Shown: piece by piece, positions 31,523 through 40,751 of the stretch
How the letters are laid out: every line of letters begins with the position of its first letter
How positions within the stretch are numbered: position 1 is the first letter of the stretch
Assembly (NCBI RefSeq): GCF_000337835.1
Contig: NZ_AOLM01000008.1
Coordinates: 186,001-250,000 of the forward strand
Origin: Haloferax sulfurifontis ATCC BAA-897
GTDB taxonomy: Archaea > Halobacteriota > Halobacteria > Halobacteriales > Haloferacaceae
Direction of reading: 5' to 3'
DNA length: 64,000 nucleotides
The notes under the pieces: generated by a model
The model's input: only the letters and a program-made list of their open reading frames with translations
What the model was told of the DNA's origin: nothing
Database searches by the model: none
Translations under genes and position numbers: made by a program

Positions 31523-33066
31523 CAGTGGTCGAGCGCCCCGGCGGCCTTCACCTTGATTCGCACCGCGTTGCCGGGCAGGTACGAAAGCGGGACCTCCTCG
31601 ACGTCGACGATGTCAACGCTTTCGGGGTCCGCGCCGGCCGCAAGCGCGTTGTCGGTGGCCTCGTCTTTCGCGTGCTGGATGGCCTCCTCGCGGTCCATCT
31701 CGTCGAGGCTGTAGATGCGGTCGACCTCGCCGGAGACCTGCGCGATGGCGACGCCGACGGCGTTCGCGACCTCGTAGTGGTCGGGCTTGTGGACCTCGCT
31801 CGCGCCCGCGATGTCGTCGGGGACGAGGATGCTCCCGCCGCCGACGATGACCACGGGGACCGGCTCGGCGCTCGTCTTCATTCGGTCGACCTCGCGCTCG
31901 ACGCGCTCTCTGACGTACTCGCGGGCGGCCTCGACGATTTCACCGTCGACGTCCGGCGTCTCGGAGCCGATGTCGATGGTGCCCGCGGCGACTTCGAGGT
32001 CGGTCGCGGTCAGCGTCTCCCCGCCGAAACACTTCGCCTCCTCGGTCAGCTTGTAGCCGACGCTCTGGGGGCCGACGGTGACGCCGCCGTCGGTCGAGAC
32101 GATGGAGCCGCCGCCGATGCCGATGGCGATGATGTCGGGCATGCGGAAGTTGGTCTTCACCTCGCCGATTTCGACGGCGACACTGCTCTCGCGGGGGAAG
32201 CCCTCGGTGACCGCGCCCACGTCGGTCGTCGTGCCGCCGACGTCGACGATGATACCGTTTTCGACCGCCGAGAGGTACGCCGCGCCGCGGACCGAGTTCG
32301 AGGGGCCGCTGGCGACCGTGAAGATGGGGTAGCGGATGGCGTAGTCGACGCTCATCAGCGTCCCGTCGTTCTGGCCGAAGTAGAGGTTCGCGTCGATGCC
32401 GCGTTCGTCCATCGCCTCGACGAAGGCGTTCGCGGCCTCCGAGGCGACGCTCGTGAGCGCGGCGTTGAGCGCCGTCGCGTTCTCGCGTTCGAGCAGGCCG
32501 ACGCTCCCGATTTCGTTCGAGACGGAGATGGGCACGTCGTCGCCGACCTCCTCGCGGATGAGTTCGGCGACCCGCGTCTCGTGGTCGTCGCGGACGGGCG
32601 AGAAGACGCTCGTCACGGCGAAGGCGTCCACGTCGGCGAACTCGCGAACCTGCGCTCTGACCTGCTCCTCGTCGAGGTCGTTGAGGAGCCGGCCGTCGAA
32701 CTCGTGGCCGCCGTCGAGGATGGCGACGTTGTTGCCGATCGCCTCGGCGAGGTCGTCGGGCCACTCGAGAAGCGGGCGGATGCTCTGGGTCGCGGGCGCG
32801 CCGATTCGGATGACGCCGACCTCGTTGAGGCCGCGGCGCTCCGTGATGGCGTTCGTCGCGTGGGTGGTGCCGAGCATCACGTAGTCGAGTTCGTCCTCGG
32901 AGACGCCGCTGTCGTCGAGGACCACGTCGAGGGCGTTGAGGATGCCCGACGTGATGTCTTCCGTGGTGGGGGTCTTCGTCTTCGCGAGGAGGTTGTCGTC
33001 GCCGTCCATGACGACGGCGTCCGTGTTGGTGCCGCCGACGTCGATTCCGATTCGGTAGTCAGTCAT
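31522..33066 (-). CDS. Hydantoinase/oxoprolinase-family protein A (HyuA-type ATPase)
   Basis: ATP-dependent ring-opening or amide-cleaving subunit of the sugar-kinase/actin fold. The 514 residues have both phosphate loops, GIDVGGTNTDAV (7-18) and IVDVGGTTTDVGAV, plus the ASGPSNSVRGAA block. The length equals the short HyuA form lacking the long C-terminal domain of oxoprolinases. No HyuB gene is beside it; DUF917 genes flank it on both sides. In other genomes DUF917 and short HyuA are often neighbours. The substrate is unknown; a cyclic amide brought in by the coupled importer is the simplest idea. Confidence 0.88.
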   Translation of the reverse strand: MTDYRIGIDVGGTNTDAVVMDGDDNLLAKTKTPTTEDITSGILNALDVVLDDSGVSEDELDYVMLGTTHATNAITERRGLNEVGVIRIGAPATQSIRPLLEWPDDLAEAIGNNVAILDGGHEFDGRLLNDLDEEQVRAQVREFADVDAFAVTSVFSPVRDDHETRVAELIREEVGDDVPISVSNEIGSVGLLERENATALNAALTSVASEAANAFVEAMDERGIDANLYFGQNDGTLMSVDYAIRYPIFTVASGPSNSVRGAAYLSAVENGIIVDVGGTTTDVGAVTEGFPRESSVAVEIGEVKTNFRMPDIIAIGIGGGSIVSTDGGVTVGPQSVGYKLTEEAKCFGGETLTATDLEVAAGTIDIGSETPDVDGEIVEAAREYVRERVEREVDRMKTSAEPVPVVIVGGGSILVPDDIAGASEVHKPDHYEVANAVGVAIAQVSGEVDRIYSLDEMDREEAIQHAKDEATDNALAAGADPESVDIVDVEEVPLSYLPGNAVRIKVKAAGALDH

Positions 33067-34150
33067 GTTTGGGTTGCTGGAGAGTTTCGATTGGTTCGTA
33101 GTCGATGCTGTAGTCGAAGTACCCCGGCCCGACGAGGTCGAGTCCCTCGTCGGTTCGCCACTTCGGCGAACACGGCATCCCGATGACCCGCACCCGGTGG
33201 CCGTAGGCGAGTCGCTCGGTGGTGACGGGGTCGCCCGTCTCGGCGTCCAGGACGGTAATCAGGTCGGGGGTGCTCGCCACGACGCCGCGCTCCGAGTCGC
33301 GGGCGACGAGGTTCTCGTTCTGGAAGTCGAGGGTGAACGTCCGGCCCTCGCAGTCGTCGATGCCGTCGAGGGTCGCCTCGCCGACCGCGAAGCCGCCTTC
33401 GGTTCGGCGCTCCACGTCGGTTATCTTCCCCGCGAACAGCTCGTAGCCGTCGGTGAGGTCGAGAACCGCCTCGACGGGGTCCTGCGAGCGGTGCTTGGCG
33501 GTGCGAATCGACTCGCCGATGTCGTGGGCGAGGGACATCGAGTCGAGAATCGCGTGCTCGCGGACCTCCGAGCCGGAGAGCGCGTAGGTGCCTATCATGC
33601 ACGCGCCGCCCATCTCGATGCTCGTCACGCGGGCGAACGCCTCGGCGTACTCGTTGCTGACGGTGTTCACGAGAAGCGAGTTGCCCTTCTCGTCGGCGAT
33701 GCTCATCGGGGTGGCGCTGACGCCGCCCATCGTGAGCGTCACCATCTGCACCTCGGGGAACGCCCGGCCCATGCCGTCGGCGTCCACGAGAGGGAGTCCG
33801 AGCGCGGCGGCGACGGCGATGGGGACGGTGCTGTTCAGCCCGCCCGCCTCGATGCTCATCGTCGCGTAGGCCTCCTGTCCGAGGTGCGTTTCGAGCGCCT
33901 CGAAGGCGGAAAGCGCCTCGGTTCCCTTCGGCATCTTCTCGACCATCACGGTCGGCGCGCCGAGCATCGCGCTCGGGATGACGAGCGCGTCGTCGGGCAC
34001 GTCGCGCGGGTCGATGAGGTCGACGGGACCGTGCTCTTCGATTGCCTGCTGTGCCATCAGCTTCCCGATGTAGGGGTCGCCCCCGCCGCCGGTCCCGAGG
34101 ACGGTCGCGCCGGTGGCGAAGTCGTCGATGTTGTCTGTGGTTATCTTCAT
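33059..34150 (-). CDS. DUF917 protein, paralog 1
   Basis: The 363-residue copy lies between the importer ATPase and HyuA. The signature TVLGTGGGGDPYIGKLMAQQ comes near residue 20, then MLGAPTVMVEKMPKG, VDADGMGRAFPEVQ and TLDFQNENLVAR. The ATG at 34150 overlaps the DppF stop (ATGA), physically linking the uptake and catabolic halves of the operon. The stop overlaps the HyuA start by 8 nt. Function is as uncertain as for its paralogs. Confidence 0.86.
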   Translation of the reverse strand: MKITTDNIDDFATGATVLGTGGGGDPYIGKLMAQQAIEEHGPVDLIDPRDVPDDALVIPSAMLGAPTVMVEKMPKGTEALSAFEALETHLGQEAYATMSIEAGGLNSTVPIAVAAALGLPLVDADGMGRAFPEVQMVTLTMGGVSATPMSIADEKGNSLLVNTVSNEYAEAFARVTSIEMGGACMIGTYALSGSEVREHAILDSMSLAHDIGESIRTAKHRSQDPVEAVLDLTDGYELFAGKITDVERRTEGGFAVGEATLDGIDDCEGRTFTLDFQNENLVARDSERGVVASTPDLITVLDAETGDPVTTERLAYGHRVRVIGMPCSPKWRTDEGLDLVGPGYFDYSIDYEPIETLQQPKHD

Positions 34151-35220
34151 GGTTCGTGGGTGTTCGGTGCGACTGTCTCGTCGGCGACCGCCGCGACGGC
34201 CACCTCGGGCACGTCGTCGAACGCGTCGGCGTACGCCTCGTCGTAGATGTGACACCGGACGCTGGGGCCGGCGTCGACCGCGACGAACTGCGGTTCGTCG
34301 GTCGAACACGCGTCCGTCGCGTAGGGACACCGCGTGTGGAACCGACAGCCCGCGGGCACGTCCCGCGGGCTCGGAATTTCGCCCCGGAGCGGTTCGTGCC
34401 GCGGCTTGTACGCCTCTTCCTCGTCGGTCGTGACGGGAATCGCGGAGAGAAGCGCCCGCGAGTAGGGGTGTCGCGGCCGCTGGAAGACCTCCTGCGTGGG
34501 GCCGCGTTCCTGAATCTCGCCGAGGTACATCACGGCCGTCTCGTCGGCGAAGTTGCGGACCAGAGAGAGGTCGTGGGTGATAAACAGGTAGGTGAGGCCG
34601 AACTCCGCCTGTAAGTCCTCGAGGAGCGCGATAATCTTCGCCTGCACGCTCACGTCGAGGGCGCTCGTCGGCTCGTCGAGCAACAGCAGTTCCGGCTCGA
34701 CGGCGAGCGCGCGGGCGATGTTCACCCGCTGTTTCTGCCCGCCGGAGAGCTCGTGGGGGTACTTGTTCCAGTACTCGTCGTTCAACTCGACGCGTTCGAG
34801 CAGGTCGACCACGCGCTCCCGGAGGTCGGACTTCGGCACGCCGCGGGCCTTCAGCGGGACCGCGAGCGACTTGCCGATGGTCCGCCGTGGGTTCAGACTC
34901 GACGTGGGGTCCTGAAACACCATCTGGACGCGCGACCGGAGGCGAGCCAGTTGCTCGTCGGTCGCGTTCGTGATGTCCTCGCCGTCGAACCTGACGGTCC
35001 CGCCGGTCGCGCCGGTCAGGCCGATAATCGTCCGCGCGACGGTGCTTTTCCCACTGCCGGACTCGCCGATGAGCGCGAGGGTCTCGCCGCGGTCGATGTC
35101 GAACGAGACGCCGTCGACCGCTTTCACGTGGTCGGACGTGCGCTTGATGATGCCGCTTTTGACGGGGAAGTACTTCTTCAGGTCGTCGACTTCGAGCAGG
35201 GGTTCGGACACGTCAGTCAC
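34147..35220 (-). CDS. Dpp/Opp-type ABC importer ATPase, DppF-like (importer 1)
   Basis: Energises peptide- or oligosaccharide-type import with its DppD partner. The 357 residues hold Walker A GESGSGKS, Q-loop FQDPTSSLNP, signature LSGGQKQR, Walker B LLLLDEPTSALD and a switch His in ITHDLS. The C-terminal oligopeptide-transporter domain has the cysteine pattern CRFHTRCPYATDAC. The start is GTG at 35220, overlapping DppD by 8 nt. Gene order A-B-C-D-F is canonical. Confidence 0.93.
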   Translation of the reverse strand: MTDVSEPLLEVDDLKKYFPVKSGIIKRTSDHVKAVDGVSFDIDRGETLALIGESGSGKSTVARTIIGLTGATGGTVRFDGEDITNATDEQLARLRSRVQMVFQDPTSSLNPRRTIGKSLAVPLKARGVPKSDLRERVVDLLERVELNDEYWNKYPHELSGGQKQRVNIARALAVEPELLLLDEPTSALDVSVQAKIIALLEDLQAEFGLTYLFITHDLSLVRNFADETAVMYLGEIQERGPTQEVFQRPRHPYSRALLSAIPVTTDEEEAYKPRHEPLRGEIPSPRDVPAGCRFHTRCPYATDACSTDEPQFVAVDAGPSVRCHIYDEAYADAFDDVPEVAVAAVADETVAPNTHEP

Positions 35221-36325
35221 CCCCCGTCTGCTTGCCCGGCCGCCGGGTCATGTGGCTCCGGGTCTCCTCGACGGTCGGCCGCTCGGACGCCGGGACGGCC
35301 TCGTCGTAGAGGACGCACTCGACGCCGGTCTGCGGGCCGCGCTCGTACATCTCCGGGCGGGCCTGCTCGCACTCGGCGGTGGCGTAGGGACACCGCGGCG
35401 CGAACCGACAGCCCGGCGGCGGGTCGAGGTACTCGGGAATCGAGCCGTCGATGCCGGTCGCCATCTCGTCGCCCGTCAGGCGCGGAATGGACGCGATGAG
35501 CCCCTGCGTGTAGGGGTGTTTCGGGTTCTCGAACAGCTCGTCTGTCGGCGCGGTCTCGACGATGCGGCCGCCGTACATGACGTACACGCGGTCGCTCACC
35601 TGTCGGGCGACGCCGAGGTTGTGGGTGATCATCAGGACGCTCAGGTCGTGGTTCTCGATGAGGTCCTTCAGCAGGTCGAGAATCTGGTCGTGAATCGTCA
35701 CGTCCAGCGCGGTGCCGATCTCGTCGGCGATGAGCAGGTCCGGCTCGTTCAGCAGGGCCTGCGCGATGAGCGCGCGCTGGCGCATCCCGCCGGACAGTTG
35801 CGACGGGTACGAGTCCATGATGTTCTCGGGGTCCGGCATCTGGACCTCGCGGAGCATCTCCAAGACGCGCTGGCGGGCCTCGTCGCGCTCGCCGCTGAAG
35901 CGGCGGCGGAAGAACTCCACGACGCCCGTGTCGCTGTCGCCGCCGAACTGCGCGGTGTCGGTGAGCTGTTCGCCGATGGTGAACGTCGGGTTCAGACTCG
36001 ACATCGGGTCCTGGAAGACGAGGCTCATCCGCTGGCCCTTGACGCGCTCGAACTCGCGGTCCGAAAGCGACAGCAGTTCCGTCCCGTCGAACGTGATTTC
36101 GCCGCTGACGCGGGCCGGCGGCTGATTGAGCAAGCGGAGGATGGACTTCATCGTCACCGACTTGCCACAGCCGGTCTCGCCGGCGATGGTGACGACCTCG
36201 CCTTTACCGATAGAGAGGTTGACGCCGTCGATGACCTCCGCGAGGCCGTCGAACGACTCGAAGCCGACTTCGAGGTCTTCGACGGTCAAAAGCGGGTTCT
36301 CGGCGACCGGCTCGTCGAGTCTCAT
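35213..36325 (-). CDS. Dpp/Opp-type ABC importer ATPase, DppD-like (importer 1)
   Basis: Second motor subunit, 370 residues, with Walker A GETGCGKS, FQDPMSSLNP, LSGGMRQR, Walker B LLIADEIGTALD and ITHNLG. The Walker B end is E-I-G instead of the usual E-P-T, a rare change in the D-loop approach. C-terminal cysteines CRFAPRCPYATAEC match the DppF partner and may bind an Fe-S cluster or metal. Its ATG overlaps the dppC stop (ATGA). Confidence 0.93.
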   Translation of the reverse strand: MRLDEPVAENPLLTVEDLEVGFESFDGLAEVIDGVNLSIGKGEVVTIAGETGCGKSVTMKSILRLLNQPPARVSGEITFDGTELLSLSDREFERVKGQRMSLVFQDPMSSLNPTFTIGEQLTDTAQFGGDSDTGVVEFFRRRFSGERDEARQRVLEMLREVQMPDPENIMDSYPSQLSGGMRQRALIAQALLNEPDLLIADEIGTALDVTIHDQILDLLKDLIENHDLSVLMITHNLGVARQVSDRVYVMYGGRIVETAPTDELFENPKHPYTQGLIASIPRLTGDEMATGIDGSIPEYLDPPPGCRFAPRCPYATAECEQARPEMYERGPQTGVECVLYDEAVPASERPTVEETRSHMTRRPGKQTGGD

Positions 36326-37221
36326 CGGTTCACCTCCACGTCGAAGAGGTCACGCAGGCCGTCGCCGAGCATGTTGAACCCCATCACGAGGACGAAGATT
36401 GCGAGCCCGGCGAAGACGCTCACCCACCACGAGTCGGGCAGGTAGGACGTTCCTTGGCTGACCATCGTGCCGAGGCCGGGCTGGGGCGGCTGGACGCCGA
36501 CGCCGATGAACGACAGGCCCGCGCCGATGAGGATGACGAAGCCCGCGTCGAGGGTCACCTTGACCAGAATCGGCGACAGCGTGTTCGGGAGAATCTCCCG
36601 GAAGAGGATGTGCGGCGTGCTCGCGCCGGCGAGCTTCGCGGCCTGCACGTACTCCTCGCTTCGCTCGCTGGCGACGATGCTCTGGACGAGGCGGGCGTGC
36701 CACGTCCACCACAGCGCCGCGATGGCTATCATCGCGTTCGTCAGCGTCGGCTCTAGGGCCGACGTGATTGCCAACGCCATCACGAGCGGCGGTAAGGCGA
36801 GCGCCGTGTCGGTCGCCCGCATGATAATCGTCTCGGTCCAGCCGCCGTAGTAGCCGGCGACGAGGCCGAGGAGCACGCCCACGGGGACGCCGAAGCCGAG
36901 GACGACGCCCACGAGCATGAGCGACAGCCGGTAGCCGAAGAGGATGCGCGAGAGCACGTCGCGGCCGACGTGGTCGGTCCCCAGCGGGTGGTCGACGCTC
37001 GGCGGCTGGAGCGTGTTCGAGAAGTCGGTGAACTTCCCGGCGTGTTCGGGGTACGGCGCGACGACGGGCGCGAAGACGGCGAGCAGGACGATGGCGACGA
37101 TGATGCCGAGACCGATGACGCTCATCGGCCTGCTGGTAAAGCGCTTCCACGACCGTTGCCAGAGTTCGCGGCGCTCGGCCGAGACGACCCGGTCGAGGAC
37201 GCTCGCCGGTTCGGCGCTCAT
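36322..37221 (-). CDS. Dpp/Opp-type ABC importer permease, DppC-like (importer 1)
   Basis: Inner permease subunit of 299 residues with about six membrane helices. The N-terminal segment (about 35-56) is followed by HPLGTDHVGRDVLSRILFG, the family's external loop motif, and the EAA coupling motif EYVQAAKLAGAS. The ATG at 37221 overlaps the dppB stop; the frame continuing upstream is a shadow of dppB. Confidence 0.92.
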   Translation of the reverse strand: MSAEPASVLDRVVSAERRELWQRSWKRFTSRPMSVIGLGIIVAIVLLAVFAPVVAPYPEHAGKFTDFSNTLQPPSVDHPLGTDHVGRDVLSRILFGYRLSLMLVGVVLGFGVPVGVLLGLVAGYYGGWTETIIMRATDTALALPPLVMALAITSALEPTLTNAMIAIAALWWTWHARLVQSIVASERSEEYVQAAKLAGASTPHILFREILPNTLSPILVKVTLDAGFVILIGAGLSFIGVGVQPPQPGLGTMVSQGTSYLPDSWWVSVFAGLAIFVLVMGFNMLGDGLRDLFDVEVNR

Positions 37222-38249
37222 GTCGCCTCCTCCATCGCCAGTCTGATGCGCGGGTCGACGCGACCCAACAGCACGTCGACGAGGAAGTTGATGCTCACGA
37301 ACGCGACCCCGATGGTCATCGTGACGCCGACGACGGCGTTGAAGTCGTTGTTCAGCACCGCGGTGACGCCGTAGGACGCGAGGCCGGGCCACGAGTAGAC
37401 GAGTTCGATGAGGAACGCGTTGCCCAGAAGCGAGGCGTACAACAGCCCCAGAATCGTGAGCGTCGGGATGAACGCGTTCTTGAGCGTGTACTTGTACGTG
37501 ACGAGCCACGAGGGGAGGCCGAAGCCGCGTTCGGCCTCGACGTAGTCCTGGTCTTTCACGTCGATCATGCTCGACCGGGTGATGCGCATCACCTGTCCGA
37601 TGCCGGCGAGCGAGAGCGCGAGCGCCGGGAGGATGATGTGCGCCCACGCGTCGACGTGGGCCGCGAGGTTCCCCGACAGCAGGGTGTCCACGAGCAGGAA
37701 GCCCGTGAACCGCGAGACGCCCGAGCCGAACTCCGAGCCGAGTCGCCCCGTGATGGGGAGCCATTCGAGCAGGTAGCCGAATATCAGCTGGAACATGATT
37801 GCGATGAAGAAGCCGGGCACGCTCACGCTGAAGAACGCGACGAGCCGGGTCGCGTTGTCGGCGAGGCCGTCTTTGTTCTGCGCGGCGACGACGCCGAGCG
37901 GAATTCCGATGACGACGGTGAGGAACATCGACACCGTGATGAGTTCGAGCGTCGCCGGCAGGTAGTAGACGATGTCGGTGCTGACCGCGCGCTTCGTCTC
38001 GAGGCTCGTGCCGAGGTCGCCGACGAGCAGGCCCCGCATGTAGTCGAGGTACTGCAGGGGAATCGGCTCGTTCAGGCCCATCTCGGCCGCGAGCGCCTGC
38101 ACCTGTTCTTCCGACGCGAGCGCGCCGAGGGCCATCCGCGCGGGGTTCCCGGGGAGCACTCGTGACGTGGTGAAGATGATTATCGACAGGCCGATGAGAC
38201 TCACGAGGATGCCCGCGAGCCGGCGCACGAGGTACTGCCAGTACTTCAT
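37218..38249 (-). CDS. Dpp/Opp-type ABC importer permease, DppB-like (importer 1)
   Basis: First permease subunit, 343 residues, six membrane helices. It starts YLVRRLAGILVSLIGLSIII (first helix), then RVLPGNPARMALG and the EAA-type coupling motif DYVEAERGFGLP. The substrate path is formed with DppC. The ATG at 38249 overlaps the stop of the substrate-binding gene by 4 nt. Confidence 0.92.
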   Translation of the reverse strand: MKYWQYLVRRLAGILVSLIGLSIIIFTTSRVLPGNPARMALGALASEEQVQALAAEMGLNEPIPLQYLDYMRGLLVGDLGTSLETKRAVSTDIVYYLPATLELITVSMFLTVVIGIPLGVVAAQNKDGLADNATRLVAFFSVSVPGFFIAIMFQLIFGYLLEWLPITGRLGSEFGSGVSRFTGFLLVDTLLSGNLAAHVDAWAHIILPALALSLAGIGQVMRITRSSMIDVKDQDYVEAERGFGLPSWLVTYKYTLKNAFIPTLTILGLLYASLLGNAFLIELVYSWPGLASYGVTAVLNNDFNAVVGVTMTIGVAFVSINFLVDVLLGRVDPRIRLAMEEAT

Positions 38250-39991
38250 TCTTGGTAGAAGTCGGGGAACCAGTAGTCGAAACTCATCGACGGGCGGAAG
38301 GTGTAGCCCCGCACGTCGTCGGCGAAGGCGTGTTTCTTCGACTGGACGAAGATGAACAGGTCGGGGTACTGGTTCGCGATGCGTTCCTGCACCTCGGCGT
38401 ACAGTTCGGCGCGAGCGTCGGCGTCGACCGTCGAGCGCGCCTCGTCGATGAGGGAGTCGACCGCCTCGTCTTCGAGGTGTTCCATGCTCATCCACGTCGA
38501 GGCGGCTTCAGAGTGGTACTGGTTGTAGAACACCGTGTCGGGCGAGGGGTACACCGGGCCGTAGAACACCTGATTGATGTGCGGCGTGTCCTCGACGCTC
38601 GTGGCGAGTTCGGTCATCGTCCCCCACGTCTGGGGGTTCAACTCGACGTCGATGCCGATTTCGTCCATGTTCTGCTGGAACAGAAGCCCCATCTTCTCTT
38701 CGAGGCCGTAATCTTTCACGTAGGTGTTCTGGACGGTGATGTCGCCCTCCTCGTAGCCGGCGTCGGCGAGAATCTGCCGCGCCTTCTCGGGGTCGTAGGT
38801 CGGCTGGACGATGTCGTCGTTGTGGACGCCGAACGAGGTCGGGAGCGGCCCCTGCGCGGGGAGCGACCCCGGCGCGATTTCGTTGCGCGCCGTCTCGTAG
38901 TCGAAGCCGTAGGCCATCGCCTCGCGGACGGCGGGGTCGTCGGTCGGGGCCTTCTGGGTGTTGATTTTGAAGTAGAACGTCGTCACCGTCGGGACCGACT
39001 CGACGCGGATGTCGTCTTCGGCCGCGAGCGCCTCGTAGGTCTCCTCGCTTTGGTACTGGCTCGACATGTCGAGTTCGCCCGTCTTCATCAGCGAGCGAAC
39101 CGTCGGGTCGTTGGTGATGATTTGGACGGTGACGTTGTCGTACGCGCCGTCTTTGAACGAGCCCCAGTAGTCGGCGTAGCGGCTGAACGAAATCTGCGCC
39201 TGCCGCTCGAAGCCCGCGAGTTCGTACGGCCCGGAGCCGGCGTCGTTGTCGTTGAGGAACGACTGGCCGTAGTCGCCGCGGTCGCCGAAGTCGCCGTCCT
39301 CGGCGTTGTCGAGGACCTGCTGTTTGTCGACGACGAACAGTAACACGAGCGTCGCGAGGAACGGCGAGTGGACGCGGTCGAGCGTGAACGACACCGTCCG
39401 CTCGTCCTCGACGGTCACGTTCTCCTTCGAGAGCACGTTCCCGAGTAGCGACGAGTAGCCCTGATTGATATCGAGGAAGCGCTCGGCCGAGAACTGCACG
39501 TCCTCCGCCGTGACGGGGTTGCCGCTGTGGAACGTCGCGCCCTCGCGGAGCGTGAACGTGTAGGTCTGGTTGTCGTCCGAGACGGTCCAGTCCTCGGCGA
39601 GGTGTCCCTGTAGGTTCCCCTCCGTGTCGGGGAACACGAGCGGGTCGTAGAGGTTGACCAGCGCGAGCACCTGCGTGTAGTCCGTCCCCTTCGCGGGGTC
39701 GACCGTCCCGAAGCGCTGGGTCGCGCTCATGCGGAGCGTCGAACTCCCGGAGTCGCCGCCGGACGACGTCTCCGTCTCCGTCCCCTCGCCGTCGCCGCCC
39801 GAGGCCGTCGTCTGCTCTTCACCGTTGTAGCTCTCACCGCCGCCGGAACAGCCGGCGAGACCGGCGATGCCGGCCGTCCCGAGGACCTTGAGGAAGTTCC
39901 GACGACTCGCCGCGTCTCCGAACCGAGCGCGGATTGACTCCGATTTCGACCCCACCTGCGACCGCGTCTGTGTGATGTCTTTTCTCGACAT
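38246..39991 (-). CDS. Dpp/Opp-type ABC importer substrate-binding lipoprotein (importer 1)
   Basis: Extracytoplasmic receptor of the SBP_bac_5 family, 581 residues; first gene of the operon that ends with the DUF917/HyuA genes. The N-terminus carries a Tat signal (SRRNFLKVLGTAG), lipobox LAGC and a Gly/Ser/Thr linker to about residue 80. Next comes the family block YDPLVFPDTEGNLQGHLAEDW. The catabolic genes in the same transcript imply that the ligand is the substrate of DUF917/HyuA. A TATA-like CATAAAGATA (40023-40032) is placed for a short leader. Confidence 0.9.
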   Translation of the reverse strand: MSRKDITQTRSQVGSKSESIRARFGDAASRRNFLKVLGTAGIAGLAGCSGGGESYNGEEQTTASGGDGEGTETETSSGGDSGSSTLRMSATQRFGTVDPAKGTDYTQVLALVNLYDPLVFPDTEGNLQGHLAEDWTVSDDNQTYTFTLREGATFHSGNPVTAEDVQFSAERFLDINQGYSSLLGNVLSKENVTVEDERTVSFTLDRVHSPFLATLVLLFVVDKQQVLDNAEDGDFGDRGDYGQSFLNDNDAGSGPYELAGFERQAQISFSRYADYWGSFKDGAYDNVTVQIITNDPTVRSLMKTGELDMSSQYQSEETYEALAAEDDIRVESVPTVTTFYFKINTQKAPTDDPAVREAMAYGFDYETARNEIAPGSLPAQGPLPTSFGVHNDDIVQPTYDPEKARQILADAGYEEGDITVQNTYVKDYGLEEKMGLLFQQNMDEIGIDVELNPQTWGTMTELATSVEDTPHINQVFYGPVYPSPDTVFYNQYHSEAASTWMSMEHLEDEAVDSLIDEARSTVDADARAELYAEVQERIANQYPDLFIFVQSKKHAFADDVRGYTFRPSMSFDYWFPDFYQE

Positions 39992-40751
39992 ACGTTACTC
40001 ATTCTCACAGAGTTGCAATGGCACATAAAGATACCGTATAGTAACCTAAAACAATATTCTCGGTTCAAAGTGGAATGCTGTATGAACAATATGGAACAAC
40101 GTGGTTGTGTGTCTTCTAGCACACCACTCGGTTTGCGGTGGTAATCGACCGACACCGCCCTCCTCTACGGAACCACGTCCTGTCGCGGGTAACGACCGGG
40201 GCCGGTTTCTCCGCCGTCGACTGCTCTCTCACGCGCGCATCCGCGACTCATCGTTTGTCTCCGCGACGAGTCGCGATTCCCGGGGATACCGTTATCGGTT
40301 GGTTTCTCACGAAGATTTACCAAAATAGTATATAAAAATCCTAGTTGATATTTCTAAACGAGATATACCTGAACTAGAACAATTCTCCGAAAAACAGTAC
40401 ATTTAGAATCTAAGTCTGCCTTAATGTAGACAAAATTGTTCAATTAGGGTATATATATATATATATATTTGAGCAAAGTATTCTAAAATATATTCTTCTC
40501 GGAAACTCAATATGTCATTTCTAACGTTGCTTACTCAAACTATCAAAATAATTTTATACTTCTTCTCGGATTCTGTTCTGTGCCGAGTCCGTAATTCGGA
40601 CAGTGCTGTGTCGCTTCCGTTGGACAACATCCCTCTCTATCTTGTTTCTAAAATCGGAATTATGATTGACAAAACGGAATCTCACGACCGAGCGACCGAC
40701 TCCGAGCCCGTCGGACGACGTTTAAGTCCCCGTGGAAAGAACGACCACTCG
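39992..40751. other. Long AT-rich intergenic island
   Basis: About 760 bp between divergent operons with no convincing gene. The left 100 bp hold the importer-1 promoter. From about 40320 to 40680 the DNA is strongly AT-rich, unlike the rest of the window, and includes a TA microsatellite. Short open frames here have no family features. The lactonase promoter TTTAAG (40721-40726) is at the right end. It may be a degraded mobile element or transferred DNA, but no terminal repeats or transposase remnant was recognised. Confidence 0.5.
40450..40468. repeat. TA dinucleotide microsatellite
   Basis: Nineteen alternating T/A bases without interruption inside the AT-rich island; unusual in a GC-rich haloarchaeal replicon. 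Confidence 0.9.

Noticed and set aside
31525-33186. 553-codon open frame opposite hyuA
   Set aside because: Codon-bias artefact; hyuA and its overlaps with flanking genes explain the region.
40450-40468. Replication origin suggested by the AT-rich DNA
   Set aside because: No Orc1/Cdc6 gene nearby and no ORB-type repeats; the TA run alone is not evidence.
40512-40751. 80-codon N-terminal extension of the SMP-30 lactonase
   Set aside because: Lies in AT-rich intergenic DNA and has no family similarity; TTTAAG at 40721-40726 gives a leaderless start at 40752.
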